Positions 10,859 through 25,208 of a stretch of DNA of 64,000 bases are shown here, piece by piece. How positions within the stretch are numbered: the first letter of the stretch is position 1; every line of letters starts with the position of its first letter. Below the pieces are notes generated by a model. That model saw only the letters and a program-made list of their open reading frames with translations, made no database searches and had not been told where the DNA came from. Source of the stretch: Vulgatibacter incomptus (lineage in GTDB: Bacteria; Myxococcota; Myxococcia; Myxococcales; Vulgatibacteraceae); assembly GCF_001263175.1 (NCBI RefSeq), contig NZ_CP012332.1, forward strand, positions 180,001 through 244,000, in the 5' to 3' direction. The position numbers and the translations under genes were made by a program.

Positions 10859-10926
10859 TGCCGCCGCGCTCCTGGCGGGGCCCGGCCTGAACCTCGAGAC
10901 GAGTGGATCCCCCGGCGCCAGCGTCG

Positions 10927-10955
10927 TTGACCCTGGACTCCGCGGTTGCTAGGAT
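10927..10955 (+). promoter_or_regulatory. Candidate sigma-70-type promoter of the propionate operon
   Basis: TTGACC at 10927 and TAGGAT at 10950 are separated by 17 bp, giving 5/6 and 4/6 matches to the vegetative consensus. The predicted transcription start is near 10962, about 60 nt before the start of the carboxyltransferase gene. This is pattern matching only. Confidence 0.45.
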
Positions 10956-11019
10956 CGCGCCCTTTTTGGGAGCGCGAACCTCGTAATTTCGCCGGGTTGC
11001 GCCTCCGTCCGGAGTGAGA

Positions 11020-12612
<1,593 letters not shown>

Positions 12613-12660
12613 CTCTCCCGCTGCGCCGCAAAGCAGGTCTCCCTCCTGGCTCGTGAAAAC

Positions 12661-14741
12661 ATGACCGAAGACAGCCGTCGCCTCCTGCCCGACCCGGGTC
12701 CCTTCCCCGATTCCGCCGCCTGGCGGGAGCAGGTGGAAGAGGGCCTGGAGGGCGCCCCGTTCGAGAAGAAGCTCGTCACCCGCCTCGAGGAAGGGCTGGC
12801 CATCCAGCCCCTCTACACGCGGGCCGACCTCCCGGCCGGAACCGATCCCGCCGGGTTCCCGGGCTTCGCGCCCCTGGTCCGCGGCTCGTCCCCGGTGGCG
12901 GATCGCGGGGGATGGCGGATCCGGGCGGCGATCGACGCTGCCGATCCCCGAGTCGCCAAGCGGCTCGTGGCGCGCGAGATCGAGCGCGGCGCGAGCGCGG
13001 TGACGCTCGAAATGGACGCGGCGTTCCGCAAGGGTCTCTCTCCTGCGGATCCCGGCGCCGAGCCTCATCTGGGAGAAGGCGGCGTCCACGTCACCACCGC
13101 AGAGGACCTCGCCGAGCTGCTCCCGGACGGACACGTCTCAGTGGACGCGGGCGGACAGGCGCTCCCGGCCGCAGCCACGCTCGCCGCGGCGTGGGAGGCC
13201 CGGGGCGTCGCTCCTGCCGAGGCCCGCGGCTCCTTCGATGCGGATCCCCTCGGCGTCCTCGCCAGGGAGGGGACGCTGCCCGTCTCCCTCGACGACGCGC
13301 TCTTGCAGCTCGGCGAGCTCGCGGCGTGGACCGTCTCGCGCTTTCCCGGCGTGACGAGCACGCTCGTCTCCACCGCGCCCTACCACGACGCAGGCGCCAC
13401 CGCGGACCTCGAGCTGGCGGCGGCGATGTCCACGGGCGCCGCGTACCTCCGAGCTCTCGAGGCCGGCGGTCTCTCCCTCGAAGCGGCGAGCGCGCAGATC
13501 GTCTTCCGCTTCCAGGTGGGCGTCGACGTCTTCCTCGAGATCGCGAAGCTGCGGGCGGCCCGGCGCCTCTGGTGCCGGATCCTGGAGGCGAGCGGCGTCC
13601 GCGAGCCGTCCATGGCGCTGGAAGCAGAGACCGCCTGGCGGAACCTCGCGGCCCGCGACCCCTGGGTCAACATGCTGCGCACGACGATCGGCGCGTTCGC
13701 GTCGGCTTCCGGCGGCGCGCAGGCCGTCCTCGTCCGGCCCTTCGACGAGGCCATCGGACCGTCGGATGACTTCGCCCGGCGGATCGCGCGCAACACCCAG
13801 CTCATCCTCCGCGACGAGTCGCAGCTCCACCGCGTGGAGGATCCGGCCGGCGGCTCGTTCTACCTGGAGCGGCTCACCGAGGAGCTCGCCGTCGCGGCCT
13901 GGGCGAAGCTCCAGGCCCTCGAGGCAGAGGGCGGGATCGCCGCGGCCCTCGCGTCGGGCTCGCTCCGCCAGCAGCTCGAGGCCACCCGCGCGAAGCGGAG
14001 CGAGGGTATCGCCCGCCGGAAGACGCCCATCACGGGCGTCAACGAGTTCCCCAACCTTCACGAGGCCCCGGTCTCGCGTCCGGTGCCCGACCTCGCCGCT
14101 CTTCGCTCCGAGTGGACCAAGCGAGCACCCAAGGTGGACGGCGCCCGTCCTGAAGGGGCGAGCCGCCTCGACACCGCCGTCGCCCTCGCGGCGAAGGGGG
14201 CGGGGGTCTCCGCGCTGGCGGCGCGCTTCGCGACGGACGCCCCGCCGGCCTCGATCCCGCCGCTCCGCTTCGAGAGGCTCTCGGAGCCCTTCGAGCGGCT
14301 GCGCGATCGCAGCGACGCGCACCTGGCCCGGACCGGCGCGCGCCCCAAGGTCTTCCTCGCCAACCTCGGCCCTGTCGCCAAGCACGTCGCCAGGGCCACC
14401 TTCGCCGACAACTTCTTCGCCGCCGGCGGCATCGAGACCCTGGGCAACGAGGGCTTCGCCTCCGCCGATGCGGCAGCCGAGGCGCTTCGCGCGAACGGCG
14501 CGAAGGTCGCCGTGATCTGCGGCACCGACGCGGCCTACGCCGAGCAGGTGTCCGCCCTCGGGCCCGCCCTGCGGGCCGCCGGCGCCGAGCGGATCCTTCT
14601 CGCCGGCAGGCCTGGCGAGAGCGAGGCCGTCTTCCGCGCCAGCGGCGTGGACGACTTCGTCTTCGTCGGCGTGGATCTCCTCGAGAAGCTGTCCTCGACC
14701 CTCGATGCGCTTGGGGTCGCCCCCGCGCCGCAGGTGAAGCC

Positions 14742-14745
<4 letters not shown>
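12661..14745 (+). CDS. mutA: Methylmalonyl-CoA mutase small (beta) subunit
   Basis: The 694-residue protein has the mutase TIM-barrel (for example [31 protein letters not shown] at about 375-405) and a C-terminal flavodoxin-like B12-type domain. That domain lacks the DxHxxG cobalamin ligand motif, as expected for the non-catalytic subunit. It pairs with MutB to interconvert methylmalonyl-CoA and succinyl-CoA. The stop overlaps the GTG start of mutB by 3 bp. No clear Shine-Dalgarno precedes its ATG, and the gap after pccB is 48 bp without any B12 riboswitch. Confidence 0.92.
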
Positions 14746-16925
<2,180 letters not shown>

Positions 16926-16929
16926 CGGG

Positions 16930-17931
16930 ATGGACGGGATCATGCGCCGGCGGCTCTCCGAGGACGACTACGTCCAGGGCGTGGTCGCCGGCGATCGCAC
17001 CATCCTGGCGCGGGCGATCACTCTCGTGGAGAGCACCCACCCGGCCCACGAAGCGCTGGGGCAGGCGGTGCTCGCGCGGCTCCTGCCCCGCGCGGGCCGC
17101 GCCGTCCGCGTAGGCGTCAGCGGCGTCCCGGGCGTGGGCAAGAGCACCTTCATCGACGCCTTCGGCACGCACCTCACCGGCGAGGGCCACGAGGTGGCAG
17201 TCCTCGCGGTGGATCCGTCGAGCACGGTCACCGGCGGTAGCATCCTCGGCGACAAGACGCGGATGCAGCGTCTTTCGGTCGACCCCCACGCCTTCATCCG
17301 CCCGTCTCCGAGCGCGGGGTCCCTCGGCGGGGTCGCGCGCCGCACCCGCGAGGCCTCCCTCCTCTGCGAGGCGGCGGGCTTCGACGTGATCCTGATCGAG
17401 ACCGTCGGGGTCGGGCAGTCCGAGACCTCCGTCGCCGGGATGGTCGATTTCTTCCTCGTGCTCATGCTCGCCGGCGCCGGCGACGAGCTCCAGGGAATCA
17501 AGAAGGGGATCCTCGAGCTCGCGGACCTCATCGCCATCAACAAGGCCGACGGTCCCAATGCGGAGCGCGCCCGACGTGCTGCCCGCGAGTACCAGGGGGC
17601 GCTCCACTACGTCCGGCAGGCGAGCCCGAGCTGGGCGCCCCGCGTGCTCACCTGCAGCGCCCGCGAGGACCAGGGCCTCGACGCGATCTGGAAGGCGATC
17701 CTCGAGCACCGCGACGCGCTCTCCGCCACGGGCGAGCTCGCCGAGAAGCGCCGCGCCCAACAGCTCCGCTGGATGTGGAGCATGGTCGAGGAGGGCCTGC
17801 TGGACGCGCTGCGGAAGGCGCCCGGGATGTCCGAGCGCCTTTCGCGCCTCGAGCGCGCGGTCCTCGAGGCGCACGCGACTCCTTCGCAGGCGGCGGGCGA
17901 GATCCTCGGGGCGTTCCGCACGGGCGGGTAG
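16930..17931 (+). CDS. meaB: MeaB/ArgK-family GTPase, methylmalonyl-CoA mutase chaperone
   Basis: The 333-residue G3E GTPase protects and reactivates adenosylcobalamin-dependent mutase. It shows GVSGVPGVGKSTFIDAF (P-loop), the base-II segment VLAVDPSSTVTGGSILGDKTRM, switch region IETVGVGQSE and the NKAD guanine-specificity motif. It is the last gene of the mutase operon, 4 bp after mutB, and faces the kdp operon tail-to-tail with a 17-bp gap. The ATG at 16930 is probably right; a second ATG (MRRRLSE) is four codons in. Confidence 0.94.
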   Translation: MDGIMRRRLSEDDYVQGVVAGDRTILARAITLVESTHPAHEALGQAVLARLLPRAGRAVRVGVSGVPGVGKSTFIDAFGTHLTGEGHEVAVLAVDPSSTVTGGSILGDKTRMQRLSVDPHAFIRPSPSAGSLGGVARRTREASLLCEAAGFDVILIETVGVGQSETSVAGMVDFFLVLMLAGAGDELQGIKKGILELADLIAINKADGPNAERARRAAREYQGALHYVRQASPSWAPRVLTCSAREDQGLDAIWKAILEHRDALSATGELAEKRRAQQLRWMWSMVEEGLLDALRKAPGMSERLSRLERAVLEAHATPSQAAGEILGAFRTGG

Positions 17932-17948
17932 GGCCGAGGCGCGGTCGG

Positions 17949-19058
17949 TCAATCCTCCGCCGAGACGATCGAGAGATCGAAGCCCCGCGATTCCCGCACC
18001 ATGCGCTCGACGAAGCTGCGCCGGGTCAGCCGCTCCGGGAGCGTGCGCGCCGTCCGCCCGATGATGATCCGCTGGACCTCGTGCGATCGGGCGAAGTCGA
18101 GGAGGGCCTGCACCGGATCACGGGCCCGGAGGCGCATGACCTCGGCCCCATGGTCGCGGGCATGGTCCAGGTTGGCCTCGAGGCGGCGCGCCTTCTCAGC
18201 GCTCATCCGGCTCTCGGCAGGCGTCTCCACGTAGACGACGAACCACTCGGTGCCCAGGTGCGCCGCGACCCGCGAGCCGCGCCGGAGCAGCACCTCCGCC
18301 CGCGGGGATGCCGGCGAGATGCAGACCATGATGCGTCCGATGGCCTCGCGCCGCTCCTTGGGCGTGAGCGCGGTCAGCTCGCGATCGAGGCTCTCGGCCA
18401 CCTCGCGCAGGGAGAGCTCCCGAAGCGCCGCCAGCTTCTGCTCGCGGAAGAAGTTCTGGAGCGCCGTCGGGATCTCCGCTTCCGAGACGATCTTCCCCTC
18501 GCGCAGCCGCTCGAGCAGGTCCTCGACGGCCAGATCCAGGTTCACGACCTGATCGGCCCGCTCCAGGAAGCTGTCGGGGATCGTCTCCCGGACCACGAGT
18601 CCGGCGGCGCGGTGCACGAGGTCGTTCAAGCTCTCTAGGTGCTGCACGTTGACCGCGCTGATGACGTTGATGCCCGCGTCGAGGAGCTCGAGGACGTCGA
18701 GGTAGCGCTTCGGATGCCGTGAGCCCGGCGCGTTGGTGTGGGCGAGCTCGTCGACCACCGCGATCTCCGGGGCGCGCGCCAGGAGCGCGTCGAGATCGAG
18801 CTCCTCGAGGGTCCCACCCCGGTAGGCGATCTTCTTCCGAGGCACCACCTCGAGCCCCTCGACCAGCGCCTCCGTGTCGGGCCTGCCGTGGGTCTCGATG
18901 AATCCCAGCACGACGTCGGTGCCGTGGGCCTGGAGCGCGTGGGCCTCCTCGAGCATGTGATAGGTCTTGCCGACGCCCGACGCGAAACCGACGTAGATCT
19001 TGAGCCGGCCCCGCCTGGCGCGTCGGACCAGATCGAGGAACGCGCCCGGGTTCGTCAT
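17949..19058 (-). CDS. kdpD: KdpD-type sensor protein without histidine kinase
   Basis: The 369-residue protein contains only the cytosolic N-terminal half of KdpD: the KdpD domain (residues of about 15-225; Walker A GFASGVGKT at 24-32, VVDELAHTNAPGSRHPKRY) and a universal-stress-protein-like domain (about 240-360). Full KdpD of enteric bacteria is about 890 residues and adds four TM segments and a kinase. The stop at 17949 is clean, with no kinase remnant or KdpE gene beyond it. Such short KdpD proteins are known in cyanobacteria and some Deltaproteobacteria, so this is an architecture and not decay. The ATG overlaps the kdpC stop (ATGA). Confidence 0.92.
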   Translation of the reverse strand: MTNPGAFLDLVRRARRGRLKIYVGFASGVGKTYHMLEEAHALQAHGTDVVLGFIETHGRPDTEALVEGLEVVPRKKIAYRGGTLEELDLDALLARAPEIAVVDELAHTNAPGSRHPKRYLDVLELLDAGINVISAVNVQHLESLNDLVHRAAGLVVRETIPDSFLERADQVVNLDLAVEDLLERLREGKIVSEAEIPTALQNFFREQKLAALRELSLREVAESLDRELTALTPKERREAIGRIMVCISPASPRAEVLLRRGSRVAAHLGTEWFVVYVETPAESRMSAEKARRLEANLDHARDHGAEVMRLRARDPVQALLDFARSHEVQRIIIGRTARTLPERLTRRSFVERMVRESRGFDLSIVSAED

Positions 19059-19639
19059 CGTGGGCTCGCTCTCCCGAAGCGCCGATCGAGCTCGAGGTTC
19101 ACGGCGAGGACGTTCACCCGGTCTTCCCCCAGGAAGCCCAAGGTCCGCCGAGCCACCCGCTCGTCGATCACCGCCTCCACCGCCCAGGTCGGGACGCCCC
19201 GCGCCCGCGCGATCCGCGGCGCCTGCCAACGTGCCGCCTTGGGGGAGAGGTGGGGATCGAGGCCGCTGCCCGACGTCGTGACGAGCTCCACCGGCACGGG
19301 CGGCTTCGCCTCCGGGTTCTCCCGGAGGAGGCGCTCGAGCTCCGCCTCCACTCGCTCTCGGAGCTTGCGCGAGGTCGGTCCGAGGTTGGAGCCCCCGGAC
19401 GCCAAGGAGTCGTAGCCTGCGCCCGCCGCCGAAGGGCGCGGCTGCAGGTAGGCGGCGCCGCGGAACGCTTGGCCGATGAGCTCGGAGCCGATCACGCCTC
19501 CGCCGGGATCGACGACGAGGCTGCCGCGTGCCCGCCACGGAACGAGCTGTGCGATCGCGAGCACCAGGAGTGGATAGGCGAGGCCGCAGAGGAGGAGGCT
19601 GACGAGGACGAGGCGGAGCGAGAGGAGGAACGACCTCAT
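19055..19639 (-). CDS. kdpC: K+-transporting ATPase subunit C
   Basis: The 194-residue protein has one N-terminal membrane segment (residues of about 5-33), followed by the periplasmic KdpC domain with the recognisable GSELIGQAF, YLQPRPSA, LVTTSGSGLDPHLSP and EDRVNVLAVN motifs. It stabilises ATP binding to KdpB in the high-affinity potassium pump. It lies 1 bp after kdpB and overlaps kdpD by 4 bp. Confidence 0.95.
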   Translation of the reverse strand: MRSFLLSLRLVLVSLLLCGLAYPLLVLAIAQLVPWRARGSLVVDPGGGVIGSELIGQAFRGAAYLQPRPSAAGAGYDSLASGGSNLGPTSRKLRERVEAELERLLRENPEAKPPVPVELVTTSGSGLDPHLSPKAARWQAPRIARARGVPTWAVEAVIDERVARRTLGFLGEDRVNVLAVNLELDRRFGRASPR

Positions 19640-19640
19640 C

Positions 19641-21665
19641 TCAGGTGAGCCCGATGGCGGCGAGCACCAGGTCGATGAGCTTGATCCCGGCGAAGGGCGC
19701 GATCACGCCGCCCACGCCGTAGACGAGCAGCGACCGCCGCAGGATCGCGGCGGCGCCGAGCGGCCGATAGCGCACGCCGCGGAGCGCGAGCGGGATCAGG
19801 AGCACGATGATCAGCGCGTTGAAGATCACCGCCGAGAGGATGGCGCCGTAGGGCGAGGAGAGCCGCATCACGTTGATCGGCTCGAACTCGGGGTAGACCC
19901 CGACGATCAGCGCGGGGAGGATCGCGAAGTACTTGGCGACGTCGTTGGCCACCGAGAAGGTGGTGAGGCTGCCGCGGGTCATCAGCAGCTGCTTGCCCAC
20001 CTCCACGATCTCCAGGAGCTTGGTCGGGTCGGAGTCGAGGTCGATCATGTTCGACGCCTCCTTCGCCGCCTGGGTGCCGCTGTTCATCGACACGCCGACG
20101 TCGGCCTGTGCGAGGGCCGGCGCGTCGTTGGTGCCGTCGCCGGTCATCGCCACGAGCCGGCCCTTCGCCTGCTCCTCCCGGATGAGCTGCATCTTCTTCT
20201 CGGGCGTGGCCTGTGCGAGGAAGCCGTCGACCCCCGCCTCCCGGGCGATAGACGCCGCCGTCCGCGGGTTGTCGCCCGTGATCATCAGCGTCTGGATGCC
20301 CATGGCCCGGAACTGCGCGAAGCGGGCGTGGATGCCGGGCTTCACGACGTCCTTGAGGTGGATGATCCCGACGACGCGATCGCCGTCCGAGACCGCCAGC
20401 GGCGTCCCGCCGTCGTCGCCGATCCGGTGGGAGACGTCGATTGCCTCGGGAGGCATGACGCCGCCGACGTGATCCTGGATCGCGTCGACCGCGCCCTTGC
20501 GGATCCTGCGACCCTCCAGGTCGCAACCGCTCATCCGCGTGTGGGCGGAGAAAGGGATCGCCTCGATCGGCCCCTGGCCTGCGGCCAGATCGCCGTGGCG
20601 CTCCTTCACGAAGGCCACGATCGAGCGCCCCTCGGGCGTCTCGTCGGAGAGGCTCGAGAGCTGGGCGGCGAGGGCGAGCTCCCGCTCTTCGACCCCCGGC
20701 ATCGGGATGAGGTCCGAGGCGATCCGGTTCCCGAGCGTGATCGTGCCCGTCTTGTCGAGGAGCATGATGTCCACGTCGCCGGCCGCCTCCACCGCGCGCC
20801 CGCTCATCGCGATCACGTTCTTGCGGACGAGGCGATCCATGCCGGCGATCCCGATGGCCGAGAGCAGCCCGCCGATCGTGGTCGGGATCAGGCAGACCAG
20901 CAGCGCGATCACCACGGTGAGCGTGAGGTCGATCCGGGCGTGGAGGGCGAGGGGGACGAGCGTCGCGCAGACGAAGAGGAAGATCAGCGTGAGCCCGACG
21001 AGGAGCAGGTGGAGCGCGAGCTCGTTGGGGGTCTTCTTGCGGGATGCGCCCTCCACCAGCCGGATCATCGAGTCGAGGAAGCTCGAGCCCGGGTCGGCCG
21101 CGATTCGGACGACGATCCGATCGGAGAGGACCCTGGTGCCGCCCGTCACGGCGGATCGATCGCCGCCGCTCTCCCGGATCACGGGTGCCGACTCGCCCGT
21201 GATCGCCGATTCGTCCACGGAAGCCACGCCTTCGACGACGTCGCCGTCGCCGGGGATCAGCTCGCTCGCCTCCACGACGACGAGATCTCCCTTGCGGAGG
21301 CGGGACGCCGAGGTCGGCTCCTCATCGCCATCGACCAGACGGCGGGCCGGCACGTCCCGCCGCAGCTTGCGCAGCTCCGCCGCCTGGGCCTTGCCGCGTC
21401 CTTCCGCCACCGCCTCAGCGAAGTTGGCGAAGAGCACGGTGAGCCAGAGCCAGAGCGCGACGAGGCCCGTGAACCAGAGCGGCGCCTCGCGGCGAGCCGA
21501 AGCGACCGCGTCCCGGACGAAGAGCACGGAGGTGTAGACGCTCCCCACTTCGACCACGAGCATCACCGGGTTCTTCGCCACCCGCCAGGGCGCGAGCTTC
21601 CGCACGCATTCCGGCAGGGCCTGGCGCAGGATCGTCGCGCGAAGCTGGACGTGCTTCCTCGCCAC
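19641..21665 (-). CDS. kdpB: K+-transporting P-type ATPase subunit B
   Basis: The 674-residue catalytic P-type ATPase subunit hydrolyses ATP to drive potassium uptake. The phosphorylation motif [10 protein letters not shown] lies near residue 305, the actuator motif is TGESAP, and the hinge is [18 protein letters not shown]. Length and order of TM segments are normal. It begins with GTG, 1 bp after the kdpA stop. Subunits A, C and F are adjacent, so the pump is complete. Confidence 0.97.
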   Translation of the reverse strand: MARKHVQLRATILRQALPECVRKLAPWRVAKNPVMLVVEVGSVYTSVLFVRDAVASARREAPLWFTGLVALWLWLTVLFANFAEAVAEGRGKAQAAELRKLRRDVPARRLVDGDEEPTSASRLRKGDLVVVEASELIPGDGDVVEGVASVDESAITGESAPVIRESGGDRSAVTGGTRVLSDRIVVRIAADPGSSFLDSMIRLVEGASRKKTPNELALHLLLVGLTLIFLFVCATLVPLALHARIDLTLTVVIALLVCLIPTTIGGLLSAIGIAGMDRLVRKNVIAMSGRAVEAAGDVDIMLLDKTGTITLGNRIASDLIPMPGVEERELALAAQLSSLSDETPEGRSIVAFVKERHGDLAAGQGPIEAIPFSAHTRMSGCDLEGRRIRKGAVDAIQDHVGGVMPPEAIDVSHRIGDDGGTPLAVSDGDRVVGIIHLKDVVKPGIHARFAQFRAMGIQTLMITGDNPRTAASIAREAGVDGFLAQATPEKKMQLIREEQAKGRLVAMTGDGTNDAPALAQADVGVSMNSGTQAAKEASNMIDLDSDPTKLLEIVEVGKQLLMTRGSLTTFSVANDVAKYFAILPALIVGVYPEFEPINVMRLSSPYGAILSAVIFNALIIVLLIPLALRGVRYRPLGAAAILRRSLLVYGVGGVIAPFAGIKLIDLVLAAIGLT

Positions 21666-21666
21666 G

Positions 21667-23388
21667 TCAGAAGAGCCTCCCCGCCGTCGCGGCGAAGTGC
21701 TCCACCAGCGGCCCGAGCGAGATCACCGGGAAGAAGGTGAGGGCGCCCACGATCGCGATCACCGCCGTCAGGAGGAAGGCGAAGAGGACGGAGTCGGTCG
21801 GAAAGGTCCCCGGCCCCGGCGGCACCCGCTTCTTGCCGGCGAGCGATCCCGCGATCGCGAGGACCGGAGCGAATGGCAGGAACCGACCGGCGAGCATCCC
21901 GACCCCGGTGGTCACGTTCCACCACGCGGTGTCGGCGTTCAGCCCCGCGAAGGCGGAGCCGTTGTTGGCCACCGCGCTCGAGTACGCGTAGAGCCGCTCG
22001 GTTAGCCCGTGTGGCCCGGCGTTGGCCTCCGAGCTCAGGGCGCTCGCGTCCTGGCCCGACCACGCGGTGAAGACGAGCACGAAGAGCGGGTAGACCAGCA
22101 GGTAGAGGACGACGAGCTTCATCTCCCGGGCCTCGATCTTCTTTCCGAGGAGCTCCGGGGTGCGGCCCACCATCAGGCCCGCGAGGAAGACCGAGAGGAG
22201 CGCGAAGATCAGGAGGCCGGCGAGTCCGCCGCCCACGCCGCCGAAGACCACCTCGCCGAGCTGCATCAACACCATGGGCACCAGCCCGCCCAGGGGGTTG
22301 AAGCTGTCGAGCATCGCGTTGGTGGCGCCGCAGGAGGAGGCCGTCGTCACCGCCGCGAAGGACGCGCTCGCGGCGGCGCCGAGGCGGAGCTCCTTGCCCT
22401 CCATGTTGCCCATCGCGTGGTCGAGGGGCAGGCCCGCCAGCGCCGAGTTCGGAGAGGATTCGGCCAGGTATCCGATGGCGCTCCCGCCCAGGAAGAAGAG
22501 GGCGATGGCCAGGAGGATCGCCCAGCTCTGAAGTTTGTTTCCCGCCATCTCACCGTAGGTGTGAATCAAGCCGGACGGGATCCAGAGGACGAGGAACATC
22601 TCGACCAGATTGGTCAGGGGCGTCGGGTTCTCGAACGGATGGGCGCTGTTCGCGCCGAAGAAGCCGCCGCCGTTGCTACCCAGGAGCTTGATCGACTCCT
22701 GGGAAGCCACCGGCCCCATCGGAAGGAGCTGCGACGCCCCTTCCACGGTGGTCGCGTGGACGTAGGGGGCTAAGCTCTGGATGACGCCCTGTGAGACGAA
22801 GAACACCGCCGCCGCGAGGCTCGTCGGGAGGAGCACGTAGACGAGCGAGCGGATCAGATCGACCGGGAAGCTCCCGACGGTCGGGCGAAGCACACCCTGG
22901 GGCTTTCGGGTCAGGCCGCGGGCCAGGGCGAGGCCCACGCCGATGCCCGCCGCGGCGGAGGTGAAGTTCTGCCACGCGAGGCCGAGCATCTGGCTCAGGT
23001 AGCTCAGCGCGCGCTCGCCCGTGTAGGCCTGCCAGTCGGTGTTGGAAACGAAACTCGCGGCGGTGTTGAAGGCGAGAGCGCCTGCCATCGGACCCAGCTG
23101 CGCCGGGTTCAGCGGGAGGCGGTGCTGGAGCCGCAGGATCGCATAGAGGACGGCGAAGCCCAGCAGGTGGAAGAGCAGGAGGGAGCCCAGGTACGCCGGC
23201 CAGGTCTGCTCCTCCTCCCCGTCGATGCCGCAGAGCTGGAGGAGCGCGCGCTCCACCCGCCCGAAGCTCCTCGGAAGGGGACGCTCCGTCCCCTCGAAAA
23301 CGCGGTACATGTAGGAGCCGAAGGAAGGACCGGCCGCGACCACGGCGCCGAAGAGCACGGCGAGCTCGATCCAGCCCCGGAGACCCAT
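21667..23388 (-). CDS. kdpA: K+-transporting ATPase subunit A (channel subunit)
   Basis: The 573-residue polytopic protein is the potassium-conducting subunit, related to Trk/HKT channels. Selectivity-loop motifs are visible ([70 protein letters not shown]). I placed the start at the ATG at 23388, 1 bp after the kdpF stop; a longer frame upstream overlaps kdpF and is not real. Confidence 0.97.
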   Translation of the reverse strand: MGLRGWIELAVLFGAVVAAGPSFGSYMYRVFEGTERPLPRSFGRVERALLQLCGIDGEEEQTWPAYLGSLLLFHLLGFAVLYAILRLQHRLPLNPAQLGPMAGALAFNTAASFVSNTDWQAYTGERALSYLSQMLGLAWQNFTSAAAGIGVGLALARGLTRKPQGVLRPTVGSFPVDLIRSLVYVLLPTSLAAAVFFVSQGVIQSLAPYVHATTVEGASQLLPMGPVASQESIKLLGSNGGGFFGANSAHPFENPTPLTNLVEMFLVLWIPSGLIHTYGEMAGNKLQSWAILLAIALFFLGGSAIGYLAESSPNSALAGLPLDHAMGNMEGKELRLGAAASASFAAVTTASSCGATNAMLDSFNPLGGLVPMVLMQLGEVVFGGVGGGLAGLLIFALLSVFLAGLMVGRTPELLGKKIEAREMKLVVLYLLVYPLFVLVFTAWSGQDASALSSEANAGPHGLTERLYAYSSAVANNGSAFAGLNADTAWWNVTTGVGMLAGRFLPFAPVLAIAGSLAGKKRVPPGPGTFPTDSVLFAFLLTAVIAIVGALTFFPVISLGPLVEHFAATAGRLF

Positions 23389-23389
23389 C

Positions 23390-23479
23390 CTAGAACCTGT
23401 CCGGCTGGACCAGCGCGAACGCGAGGTAGGCAACCAGGGCCACCGCGACGATCCCGCCGATCCAGTGCTCCAGGGACAT
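23390..23479 (-). CDS. kdpF: K+-transporting ATPase small subunit F
   Basis: This is a 29-codon gene easily missed by gene finders. The peptide begins MSLEHWIGGIVAV, is a single hydrophobic helix, and ends QPDRF. That matches the size, position and character of KdpF, a lipid-like stabiliser of the KdpABC complex. It ends 1 bp before kdpA and has GAGGCGGGG upstream as ribosome binding site. It is therefore the first gene of the kdpFABCD operon. Confidence 0.88.
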   Translation of the reverse strand: MSLEHWIGGIVAVALVAYLAFALVQPDRF

Positions 23480-23660
23480 TGCCGCCCCGCCTCAGAGGCC
23501 AGGCTCCTCGCCTGCCGACGGGTGCAAAGCTAAGCAGGGCCCGCCCCGACCGGCAGGTGCTCCACGCGGGCGTGACGCGAACGAGTTGCGTCGAAACTGC
23601 ACTCGTGGTTCTTCCGGATGGACGACGAAGCGCCTAGACTGCGCCTTCTTCGGGAGTGTC

Positions 23661-25208
23661 ATGGCCAAAGAGAATCGAATGTTCCGCAAGATCCTGGTCG
23701 CGAACCGGGGCGAGATCGCCGTGCGGGTGATGCGGACCTGCCGCGAGATGGGCGTGCAGACGGTTGCCGTCTATTCCGACGCCGACCGTGGCGCTCTCCA
23801 CGTCCGCACCGCCGACGAGGCGGTTCGCGTCGGCGCTCCGCCGTCCGCCGAGAGCTACCTACGGATCGACCGGGTGATCGCCGCCGCCAAGGCCACCGGC
23901 GCCGAGGCGATCCACCCCGGCTACGGCTTCCTCTCCGAGCGCGCCGCCTTCGTCGAGGCCTGCGAGCAGGCCGGCATCGTCTTCATCGGCCCGCCCGCAG
24001 CGGCCATGGACGCGATGGGCGAGAAGACCCAGGCGCGCCGCCGCATGATCGCGGCAGGCGTCCCCGTGGTGCCCGGCATGGCCGAGCCCGAGGCCGACAT
24101 CGAGAAGGCCCGCGCCTTCGCCGCGCAGTGCGGCTATCCGGTGATGATCAAGGCGGCCGCCGGCGGCGGCGGCAAGGGCATGCGCCGGGTCGACTCCGAG
24201 CGCGAGTTCGACGCGGCCTTCGGCGGCGCCCAGCGCGAAGCCAAGAACGCCTTCGGCGACGACCGCGTCTACATCGAGAAGTTCCTCGAGAAGCCCCGGC
24301 ACGTCGAGATCCAGGTCTTCGCCGACGGACACGGGAACTGCATCCACCTCTTCGAGCGCGAGTGCTCGGTCCAGCGCCGGCACCAGAAGGTGATCGAGGA
24401 GACGCCGTCGCCGATCGTCGATCCCGAGATGCGGGCGAAGATGGGCGAGGTCGCGGTACGGGCCGCGAAGGCCGTGGGCTACGTGGGCGCCGGGACCTGC
24501 GAGTTCCTCGTCGACGCCCACATGAACTTCTACTTCCTCGAGATGAACACCCGCCTCCAGGTGGAGCACCCGGTGACGGAGCTCCGCACCGGCCTCGACC
24601 TGGTGCGCTGGCAGCTCGAGGTGGCGGCAGGCGGCAAGCTCCCGCTGGCCCAGGACGAGGTGCCCTCGAACGGCCACGCGATCGAGGCGCGCATCAACGC
24701 CGAGGATCCGGCGAACGGCTTCATGCCGAGCCCCGGGAAGATCACCTACCTCCGCCTCCCGGGCGGCCCCGGTACGCGGATCGACGGCGGCGTCTACCCC
24801 GGCTACACCGTGCCGATGACGTACGACTCGATGATCGCCAAGCTCATCGTCTGGGCGCCGTCCCGCGACGAGGCGATCGACCGGCTGAAGCGCGCGCTCT
24901 CCGAGTTCGTGGTCAAGGGGATCACCACCAACATCGGCTATTTGAAGCGGATCCTCGCCCACCGCGAGTTCCTGAGCGGCGACTACGACACGACCTTCCT
25001 CGGCCGGTGCGCCAAGGACCTCGAGCCGGTGCCCAACGTGGAGCTCGCGAAGGTGGCCCTGATGGCCTCCGCCATCCACCAGTTCCAGCTCGACCACAAG
25101 CGGTCCCGGCAGCTCGCGGCGAGCGCCGAGGGGGCGAGGGAGGCCCACTCGCGCTGGGCCGAGGTCGGCCGGATCCATGCACTGGGGCGGAGTGGAGGTG
25201 TGCGGTGA
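23661..25208 (+). CDS. accC: Acyl-CoA carboxylase biotin carboxylase (alpha) subunit
   Basis: The 515-residue ATP-grasp enzyme carboxylates biotin using bicarbonate. It has the biotin carboxylase sequence throughout: KILVANRGEIAVRVMRTCRE, IHPGYGFLSE, the Gly-rich loop KAAAGGGGKGMR, FECSVQRR-type segment ERECSVQRRHQK, EMNTRLQVEHPVTE. It is about 60 residues longer than E. coli AccC at the C-terminus, as in acyl-CoA carboxylase alpha chains. The ATG at 23661 has GGGAG upstream; an inner ATG at 23679 is possible. It overlaps the carrier gene by 4 bp. With the 11-kb carboxyltransferase it would form propionyl-CoA carboxylase; pccA is an equally good name. Confidence 0.92.
   Translation: MAKENRMFRKILVANRGEIAVRVMRTCREMGVQTVAVYSDADRGALHVRTADEAVRVGAPPSAESYLRIDRVIAAAKATGAEAIHPGYGFLSERAAFVEACEQAGIVFIGPPAAAMDAMGEKTQARRRMIAAGVPVVPGMAEPEADIEKARAFAAQCGYPVMIKAAAGGGGKGMRRVDSEREFDAAFGGAQREAKNAFGDDRVYIEKFLEKPRHVEIQVFADGHGNCIHLFERECSVQRRHQKVIEETPSPIVDPEMRAKMGEVAVRAAKAVGYVGAGTCEFLVDAHMNFYFLEMNTRLQVEHPVTELRTGLDLVRWQLEVAAGGKLPLAQDEVPSNGHAIEARINAEDPANGFMPSPGKITYLRLPGGPGTRIDGGVYPGYTVPMTYDSMIAKLIVWAPSRDEAIDRLKRALSEFVVKGITTNIGYLKRILAHREFLSGDYDTTFLGRCAKDLEPVPNVELAKVALMASAIHQFQLDHKRSRQLAASAEGAREAHSRWAEVGRIHALGRSGGVR

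Noticed and set aside
12613-12660. Cobalamin riboswitch before mutA
   Set aside because: Only 48 bp separate pccB and mutA, and no B12-box is present.
17949-23479. kdp block as a mobile island
   Set aside because: No integrase, transposase, direct repeats or tRNA flank it and its GC looks like the neighbours; I only note possible insertion by comparison of the pathway genes.
23480-23660. c-di-AMP (ydaO-type) riboswitch before kdpF
   Set aside because: The gap of about 180 bp shows no recognisable conserved core. Only an imperfect ACGAGTTGC/GCACTCGT repeat at 23581-23606 was seen, too weak to name.
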